Positions 58,082 to 64,000 of a stretch of 64,000 nt of DNA are shown one piece after another. Positions within the stretch are counted from its first letter, which is position 1. Every line of letters starts with the position of its first letter. A model generated the notes under the pieces. The model was not told the DNA's origin and searched no databases. It saw only the letters and a list, made by a program, of their open reading frames with translations. The position numbers were made by a program, and so were the translations under genes. The stretch comes from Lachnospiraceae bacterium AC2028 (GTDB taxonomy: Bacteria > Bacillota > Clostridia > Lachnospirales > Lachnospiraceae). The DNA lies in NCBI GenBank assembly GCA_000702685.1, contig JNJD01000012.1:1-64000 (forward strand), written 5' to 3'.

Positions 58082-59593
58082 TCAGTCTTTTGATGCAGTC
58101 TGCTTCATATTCATCGCAAGTTCCACAACTTTATAAGCACCGTCATAGATGCCTGTCTTTTTATTCTCACATATGGTGTCGCACATTTCATCGAGAAGGG
58201 ATGTGTTCATGAACATATCGAGCATCTGAAGGGTGTGGGGGATATCCCTGCACTCTAAACTGCCGTCACCTATCTCCGCGGAATGTATCGCACCCCACAT
58301 CTCATGCTTTCCGACTCTTCTTATGAAAAGCTTGGGAACGGGATAGAATGCAAGCTCCGAAGGCTTTGTTACAAGCACGTCACATCCTCTCATGAGAAGG
58401 TTTGTGCAATAAACCGCTTCGAAGATGTTCTTATGCCAGAATCCGTGGATGCCGACAATATCCCTGTCCGGATCGAGTGCGGATGCGGCAAACTTTTCGG
58501 TATCGGCCCAGTTATCCATATGCTCTTTGGAAAGCTCTGCCATGCCGGGTATCTCTGCCTTGAGTTCATCCCAGACATTCCTGTAGTCACCGACATTTAC
58601 AAAGAGAGCTGCTTTTCCCGATTTGATGAACGGGATCAGGTATTCGATCATCGCAGCGAATATCTCTTTCTGGGCGCCGGCTCCTCCGATCGTAAGAAGG
58701 AATCTCATCGGCTTTCCGGATGCCTTCCTTGCCTTTCTTGCACTGCAGTCGGCTTCGATACCCGCCACGAGTTCGTGATCGATGTAATGACCGGTATAGA
58801 CAAGGGAATCTCCCGGCATGGGTTTACATACCTTGTCCTTGTTCATTCCGTTGAGTATGCGGTATCCCATATATGCATCCCTGCACTGTATCGCGTGCAC
58901 GGCACCTTCCGCAAAGTGAAGCGCCATGGGCCAGTTGTCGGGTATTGCATTGACAACATGCTTCATGCCGGCGTGAAGTGCGGCCTGTGCGGGCCATACG
59001 TGTGTTCCGACCACGGGAATATCCTTGGGAACATTCTTATAGACCGGTGCCATGAGCTCTGCATTCTTCTGGTCCGAAGCATTGTAGGAAAGTGCCCTGA
59101 AGCCTTCGTAGTTGACGGGCTCCCAGACAAGCTTGTTGAATATGGGATTCTTGGAAAGCCTCGAACCGAGTGAATAGAGATCGTTCTGTGCACCGATAAC
59201 CTTGGTGCAGGTTGTCTCACCGTACGAATTGAGATCCATCCAGTACGGAACATAACCCATCGAATGTGCTGCAGAGGCGATCGCCATGGAAATCCTGTAA
59301 TGACCGAAACCCATACGGATATTTCCGACGATCAGTCCCTTTTCTTCATCCCATTCAAGCGCATCGGCATTCCGCGAAGGATCGTAGTGAGCGTTCTTCG
59401 AAAGGTCGCCGACAAGCACGTTATTAACTCCGAGGCTTTCACCGATATACGGATTCTTCTCGAGTCTTACCGGATAATCAGCACCGCTGTCATCGCCGAA
59501 TTTCCTAATGTACTTGTTCTTCGATTTAATTGCTTTTTTATAATCGCGGGAACTTATCTCATTTCCAAATATTTTTCTTGATCTGTCAATCAT
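58082..59593 (-). CDS. GT-B-like protein of a galactoside operon, function unknown
   Basis: The 503-residue protein starts at ATG 59593 behind GCAGGAG; a longer frame would add five residues. It has no signal peptide. A motif VGNIRMGFGHYRISMA (about residue 93) resembles the GxGH loop of GT28/MurG-type glycosyltransferases, and LLTIGGAGAQKE with later VLVTKPSELAFYP resembles the donor-binding half of such GT-B enzymes (for example diacylglycerol galactosyltransferases). A donor or acceptor cannot be assigned. It lies between a 149-base palindrome and the alpha-galactosidase gene. A nucleotide-sugar-binding protein without transferase activity is possible. Confidence 0.6.
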   Translation of the reverse strand: MIDRSRKIFGNEISSRDYKKAIKSKNKYIRKFGDDSGADYPVRLEKNPYIGESLGVNNVLVGDLSKNAHYDPSRNADALEWDEEKGLIVGNIRMGFGHYRISMAIASAAHSMGYVPYWMDLNSYGETTCTKVIGAQNDLYSLGSRLSKNPIFNKLVWEPVNYEGFRALSYNASDQKNAELMAPVYKNVPKDIPVVGTHVWPAQAALHAGMKHVVNAIPDNWPMALHFAEGAVHAIQCRDAYMGYRILNGMNKDKVCKPMPGDSLVYTGHYIDHELVAGIEADCSARKARKASGKPMRFLLTIGGAGAQKEIFAAMIEYLIPFIKSGKAALFVNVGDYRNVWDELKAEIPGMAELSKEHMDNWADTEKFAASALDPDRDIVGIHGFWHKNIFEAVYCTNLLMRGCDVLVTKPSELAFYPVPKLFIRRVGKHEMWGAIHSAEIGDGSLECRDIPHTLQMLDMFMNTSLLDEMCDTICENKKTGIYDGAYKVVELAMNMKQTASKD

Positions 59594-59610
59594 ATATAAC
59601 TCCTGCATAA

Positions 59611-59759
59611 GGGAATGCGTGTCACATTTTCAAAAGCACACTCTAGAGCACGGCCGGTACTTAGTGAGAACAAGCTTTGCGCAGTTCGAGCTTAGTACCG
59701 CTGCCAGTGCGACAGAAGCCGAGAGGCGTGTGTGCGTTGAAAATATGACACACATTCCC
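59611..59759. repeat. 149-base imperfect palindrome
   Basis: The ends (59611-59642 and 59728-59759) pair over about 32 bases with few mismatches, and the inner parts (59648-59662 and 59693-59710) continue the stem around a loop of about 30 bases. No ORF with a ribosome binding site fits it. It lies in the gap between the symporter and the GT-B-like gene inside one operon. It looks like a dispersed palindromic element or a long RNA hairpin. No copy is seen elsewhere in the window. Confidence 0.75.
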
Positions 59760-59773
59760 GGCTTCCTGATGCT

Positions 59774-61201
59774 TTATTTTTTCTTTATTTCAAGTTCCTT
59801 GGATATCTCGGAAAGCTTTGCATCGGTAAGAATGTACTTCTTCCAGAAGACAAAGAGTGCGATGAAGAGACCTGCAATGGGAATGACTGCCATGGTCATG
59901 CGCAGTCCGAACTTCGCAGATGCCGCAACACCGAGGGAATAATCGATCTTCTCGGAAGTATCCGCCGTGCCGCCCTGAAGATTGTTGATCTGAAGGCAGA
60001 TGGAAGCCGCAAATGCCGCAATGCCGCTCGCAAGCTTGACCACGAAGGTCTGCATAGAGAAAATGACACTCTCGTCACGTCTGCCGTTCTTCATTTCACC
60101 GTAATCAACGGTATTGGCCAGGAACACCGTGGTTATTACCTGGAGAACTCCGTTAGCGGCAAAGATGAAGAAGCCGGGAATAAACAGAACAAATACCGTG
60201 CTCATTTTGGTGAATGCGATAATGAACAGAGCCGCATATCCGGTCACCGCACTTGCTATGCACAGATAGAAGATCCTGATGTTGGTCATGAATTTTCTAA
60301 GGAGCGGATAAGCGATCATCATCGAAAGTATCTGTATCGCACCGCCGAACATATTGAAGTATGTATAGCTGTCGCCCCAGCCGATACCGCCGAAATCGTA
60401 CTTGAAGAAATAAATGACCAGATTGGATGTGATATAGATCGAGGTGTTGATGAGAACGATGGCAATGACAACGGTCATGGCCTGGTCGTTGGTCACAAGA
60501 GCCCTGAACATTTCGCCCACAGATGCGGACTTCATATCAACAAGGCTTTCCTCCTTGATCTTCAGGCATGTGACTGTGATGAATACCACGAAGCATATCG
60601 CAATGATAAGCGCAAACCATTTAAAGCCCAGGATCTCACGTGCCGAATTGCTTATCCCCGTTCCCTCATAAAGGGATGCGATCCTCTGGACGATCATAAC
60701 GGTGAAGATCGTAACAAGCGCACTTCCGACTCCGGCACAGCTTCTTGCCAGAGTGGTAAGTCCTTCACGCTCCTTGCCGCCCTTTGTGAATGCGGGGATC
60801 ATCGACCAGTAAGGAATATCCATCATGGTATAGGTGACACCCCAGAGGATATAGGTAATGGCCGCATATGCCACCAGTCCGCTCGGGGACAGGTCAGGAG
60901 GACATGCGAACATTACAAAGAGCACAACGGCGTTCGTCACTGTGCCGATAAAGAGCCAGGGACGGAATCTTCCCCATCTCGTGTGAGTCTTCGCAACAAC
61001 TATTCCCATGATGGGATCATTGAAAGCGTCGAACACTCTGGCCGCAAGAAGGATTATACCCATTGCGACCGAATTGACTTTCAAAAGATCCTGAAAGTAA
61101 TAAAGTACATAGCTTGCGGAAAGCATATAGACCATATCCTTGCCAACGGCACCTATGCCGTAAGCTGCCTTATCGGCTCCGCTCAGTCTCTTTTTATCCA
61201 T
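59774..61201 (-). CDS. GPH-family sugar:cation symporter
   Basis: The 475-residue transporter has about 12 membrane helices and belongs to the glycoside-pentoside-hexuronide family (MelB/XynP type). Typical are the N-terminal KAAYGIGAVGKDMVYMLSASYVLYYFQD (in parts: YGIGAVGKD, YVLYYFQD), then DAFNDPIMG and RWGRFRPWL. The start is ATG 61201 behind GGTGA; an earlier ATG lacks a site. It lies 68 bases after the GH2 gene, so it likely brings in galactosides for the two glycosidases. Confidence 0.92.
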   Translation of the reverse strand: MDKKRLSGADKAAYGIGAVGKDMVYMLSASYVLYYFQDLLKVNSVAMGIILLAARVFDAFNDPIMGIVVAKTHTRWGRFRPWLFIGTVTNAVVLFVMFACPPDLSPSGLVAYAAITYILWGVTYTMMDIPYWSMIPAFTKGGKEREGLTTLARSCAGVGSALVTIFTVMIVQRIASLYEGTGISNSAREILGFKWFALIIAICFVVFITVTCLKIKEESLVDMKSASVGEMFRALVTNDQAMTVVIAIVLINTSIYITSNLVIYFFKYDFGGIGWGDSYTYFNMFGGAIQILSMMIAYPLLRKFMTNIRIFYLCIASAVTGYAALFIIAFTKMSTVFVLFIPGFFIFAANGVLQVITTVFLANTVDYGEMKNGRRDESVIFSMQTFVVKLASGIAAFAASICLQINNLQGGTADTSEKIDYSLGVAASAKFGLRMTMAVIPIAGLFIALFVFWKKYILTDAKLSEISKELEIKKK

Positions 61202-61269
61202 ATATTCACCATATCCTTTCATAAACATGATGGCGCGTTATGACCGAAACGCCTGCTGCAGATCAATGC

Positions 61270-63699
61270 TTACATCTGGGCACTTCTGTTAACGGTTACA
61301 TTGAAGGGGATGACAACTTCTCCGGCCTGCATGCTGACTATGTGCAGGGAAGCCTGACCTGCTTCGCCTACCGTGCGGAGATATGTACCTCCCATGCCTC
61401 CCTTAAGGGAGACTGCGGAAGGTCCGATGATCCTGACGGGACCTTCTGTCTTTAAAAGAACCGGTTCGTTGAAATAAGGAAGGAGGTTTCCGTTCTGATC
61501 CAGTGCCCTGATCCTTACCGCGGTAGCATCATAGGTTTCCTTTTCCTCAAGTTCGGAAGTGAAGCACTCTGCCGCTATGGTCACGGATCTGACAGTTTCC
61601 TTCAGAACACTCTTTACAAGCTTTCCGCCTATGTATGCGTCAAATCTGTAGACCACGGCATCTCCGCCCCAGTTTCCTACATATTTTCCGTAGAGCGAAT
61701 ATGCATCATCCATCGTCATGCGGTATACGGTAAGGCACTTTGCCGCAACGGCCTTTGCCTTGGGTCCGAAATTATCCATTCCGTACAGTGCGTACTGGTT
61801 CAGAAGGAACTTCACATCCTCAGCCTGTGCGGGAATGAAATCTTCGCCCTTTCTGATCGCATCGCCAACGTAATCATCTATGAGGATAGGTCCGTGAGGA
61901 AGATTTCTGTATGGTGAATCCGAAGGGAAGTACTCCTTGATCAGGATGTCGTTCTTGTACATCTTTACGCTCTCGGCGTTCGTATATATCCATGACTCGC
62001 CGATCCTGCTCTCAGGATGCTCGCCGATATCCATAGTGGATGAAACCTCGAGTATCGGCCTTGCGGATCCCTGTGCGGCATATACATAAGCTGCGAGCTT
62101 GGGATTCCTGAACATATCGGTCACGCCGTGATAGCAGATCCTGTCTCCGCTTCCGAAATCCTTGTGGGTATTGTAGTCGAACATGCACCAGCCAAAGCTT
62201 CCTGCGATGTCACCGCTTCCGGCCACATCATCTATTACTTTCGCATGTCTGAGCGAATGCTCGGCTCTGTGCCATTCATCGTCAAAGCTCTTGGTGGGAT
62301 AGATATGTCCGCCGTACTCCGTTACAAGATAGGGCTTGTTCGGATCCGAAGTAACATTCTTTTTAGCCTGGCATCCGTCAGTCTTTCCGCCGGTATGTGA
62401 GAAATCGTTGAAGGTATAGACATCCTCAAGGAGCTCACTCTTTTTAAGATATCTGACTCCGCCGGTGGATCTCGAAGGATCGAGGTTTCTTGCGCATTCG
62501 TTCGTCCTGAGATAAAAGTCATGATCGTCCTGTGACTCGTTGATCCTAACACCCCAGAGAATTATCGATGCGTGATTACGGTACTGAAGCACCATATCCC
62601 TGACATTGGCAACTGCCTGTTCCTTCCAGTCATCTCCGCCGATATGCTGCCATCCGGGTATCTCCATGAAAACAAGGAGTCCGAGCTTGTCACACTGTGA
62701 GATGAATGCCTGTGACTGGGGATAATGGGATGTTCTTACGGCATTTACTCCGAGTTCCTCCTTCAGGATCCTTGCGTCTTCTTTTTGCAGGGAATCGGGC
62801 ATTGCATATCCGACATAGGGGTAGCTCTGATGACGGTTGAGTCCCCTGATCAGATACTTTTCACCGTTGAGATAAAATCCGTCGGTCTTCCACTCAGCGG
62901 TCCTTACACCGATCACGATCGTCTGCTCGTCAAGAGTCTTCTTGGATTTCTTATCGACGATCTCCGTTCTCAGATCATAGAGAACCGGGCTTTCGGGATA
63001 CCAGAGCTTAACATCTCCGGGATCGAACTCCATCGAAAGGGCAAAGCATTTTTCCTCGGGTTCATATTCTCCGATGAGTCTTCCCTTTCCGTCTTCGCCG
63101 TGCTCGCTGATGAACTGCTTTACAAGGATAGGTGCTCCGGGCTCGCCGTCGACGAATGCGCTTGAGTGAAGCCTTAATCCCGCATCATCCTTAACGGTAT
63201 ATGTGAAGAGCTGCTCCATATGTATTCCGTCATAAACATCGATGCGGACATTTCTGTAAATGCCGCCGTATGTCATATAGTCGATGACATGTCCGAACGG
63301 GGGCTGGTCAAGATCTTCGTGGCTGTCGAGCTTTACGGAGATGAGGTTTTCACATCCGTATTTAAGAAGCGGTGAGATATCGATCGTGAAAGCGGTGTAG
63401 CCGCAGTGATGACGTCCCGCTCTGTCTCCGTTGATATAGACATCGGCATAATGAGCCGCGCCTTCGAATGTGAGTTTTATGCACTTTCCTTCCCAGTCCG
63501 CAGGAACATCGATATGCTTTCTGTAAAGAACGAGCTTCTGATATTCGGATTCGTCGAAATAATTGAATGCGGTCTCTTTTACGGTGTGCGGAATGCGCAC
63601 CGTTTCAAAAGCGCTGTCGTCATATTCCGGAAACAGCATCCTGTCCTCATAATCACCCGTGTACTTCCAACCCTCATTCAAGAAAAACTGTTGTCTCAT
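61270..63699 (-). CDS. GH2 beta-galactosidase
   Basis: The 809-residue enzyme has the GH2 layout: an N-terminal sugar-binding domain (GAAHYADVYINGDRAGRHHCGYTAF), an immunoglobulin-like domain and a TIM barrel. The acid/base Glu lies in VRINESQDD (about residue 386) and the nucleophile Glu in LVTEYGG (about 460). The motif GLNRHQSYPYVG marks the substrate loop. The absence of a signal peptide suggests cytoplasmic action on imported galactosides. Beta-glucuronidase is a less likely alternative. Confidence 0.92.
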   Translation of the reverse strand: MRQQFFLNEGWKYTGDYEDRMLFPEYDDSAFETVRIPHTVKETAFNYFDESEYQKLVLYRKHIDVPADWEGKCIKLTFEGAAHYADVYINGDRAGRHHCGYTAFTIDISPLLKYGCENLISVKLDSHEDLDQPPFGHVIDYMTYGGIYRNVRIDVYDGIHMEQLFTYTVKDDAGLRLHSSAFVDGEPGAPILVKQFISEHGEDGKGRLIGEYEPEEKCFALSMEFDPGDVKLWYPESPVLYDLRTEIVDKKSKKTLDEQTIVIGVRTAEWKTDGFYLNGEKYLIRGLNRHQSYPYVGYAMPDSLQKEDARILKEELGVNAVRTSHYPQSQAFISQCDKLGLLVFMEIPGWQHIGGDDWKEQAVANVRDMVLQYRNHASIILWGVRINESQDDHDFYLRTNECARNLDPSRSTGGVRYLKKSELLEDVYTFNDFSHTGGKTDGCQAKKNVTSDPNKPYLVTEYGGHIYPTKSFDDEWHRAEHSLRHAKVIDDVAGSGDIAGSFGWCMFDYNTHKDFGSGDRICYHGVTDMFRNPKLAAYVYAAQGSARPILEVSSTMDIGEHPESRIGESWIYTNAESVKMYKNDILIKEYFPSDSPYRNLPHGPILIDDYVGDAIRKGEDFIPAQAEDVKFLLNQYALYGMDNFGPKAKAVAAKCLTVYRMTMDDAYSLYGKYVGNWGGDAVVYRFDAYIGGKLVKSVLKETVRSVTIAAECFTSELEEKETYDATAVRIRALDQNGNLLPYFNEPVLLKTEGPVRIIGPSAVSLKGGMGGTYLRTVGEAGQASLHIVSMQAGEVVIPFNVTVNRSAQM

Positions 63700-63710
63700 A
63701 TCCCCCTCCG

Positions 63711-64000
63711 TTACTTTACGACAATACCGTCAACCATTATGTTCACAACACTGTCAAGAGCATCGGCATATGAAATGCCTTCCTTTACAAGAACGTCCTT
63801 GGCAAAGAATTTTTCAAGTGCAGCCTCAAAGACCGTCTTGAAGAGTCCGATATTGACCGGCTTGAGAACTCCTTCCCTTATTCCCTGCTCCATTATCGCA
63901 ATGGTCAGTTCCCATCCGCTCTCAAGTCTTTCCTCAACCTTGGCGTAGATATCGGGATATTTATCCCTGAGGATGTAGAGCTGTCCGAGATCCACGTCAC
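63711..64000 (-). CDS. TetR-family regulator, C-terminal part (runs off window)
   Basis: The frame ends at 63711 and is open to the window edge at 64000, so the N-terminal DNA-binding domain is not seen. The visible 96 residues are helical and contain QLYILRDKYPDIYAKVEERLESGWE and IMEQGIREGVLKPVNI, as in TetR-type ligand-binding domains. It stops 11 bases before the GH2 start, in the same direction, which makes it the likely regulator of the galactoside operon. The GTG at 63995 is not the true start. Confidence 0.75.
   Translation of the reverse strand, partial: DVDLGQLYILRDKYPDIYAKVEERLESGWELTIAIMEQGIREGVLKPVNIGLFKTVFEAALEKFFAKDVLVKEGISYADALDSVVNIMVDGIVVK

Noticed and set aside
59619-59942. 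Plus-strand open frame through the palindrome (107 codons)
   Set aside because: It crosses a long inverted repeat and the antisense end of the symporter gene and lacks a ribosome binding site.

Overview
The window is a 64 kb chromosomal segment from a Gram-positive anaerobe of the class Clostridia, most likely a Lachnospiraceae-type gut or rumen organism. The grounds are the rpmG-secE-nusG-rplKAJL, rpoBC and rpsL-rpsG-fusA-tuf loci, strong AGGAGG ribosome binding sites, near-consensus TTGACA/TATAAT promoters with 17-base spacers, clostripain and DegV proteins, L- and D-lactate dehydrogenases, and a Clostridia-type Y-family polymerase partner. The taxon is inferred from remembered protein families; no search was run. 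Almost every gene lies on the minus strand, so transcription reads from high to low coordinates.

Region 1 (1-1000): a truncated AT-rich IS3-type transposase gene at the window edge and a DUF4352 lipoprotein. Region 2 (1000-22800): the translation/transcription core. Two breaks in the usual order stand out. rfbD and a divergent YmgE-type membrane gene sit between rpoC and rpsL. A three-gene MacB-like ABC module sits between rplL and rpoB, with an rplL terminator on one side and a dedicated rpoB promoter on the other. An L10 leader precedes rplJ.

Region 3 (22800-29700): a tight four-gene operon (tail-anchored coiled-coil protein, LysM-G5-M23 cell-wall hydrolase, acyl-CoA ligase, DUF3137-like protein), a small alarmone synthetase, a conserved small protein, and a possible short RNA in the one 300-base gap. 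Region 4 (29700-38100): galE and a UDP-sugar pyrophosphorylase, a lone pseudopilin, and an operon of a DUF2201/VWA protein, a MoxR ATPase, an LRR protein and a GT-C-like membrane protein.

Region 5 (38100-52700): signalling and catabolism, with a GGDEF-EAL protein whose GGDEF motif is degenerate, three methyl-accepting chemotaxis proteins, a PutP-type symporter, L-lactate dehydrogenase, a C39-like protein, DegV and a clostripain-family peptidase. Region 6 (52700-64000): a Y-family polymerase with a small overlapping partner, a VanH-like D-lactate dehydrogenase, and a galactoside operon (TetR, GH2 beta-galactosidase, GPH symporter, a 149-base palindrome, a GT-B-like protein, GH36 alpha-galactosidase). 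galE and the pyrophosphorylase could feed galactose from this operon into UDP-sugars. No tRNA, rRNA or CRISPR array was seen.
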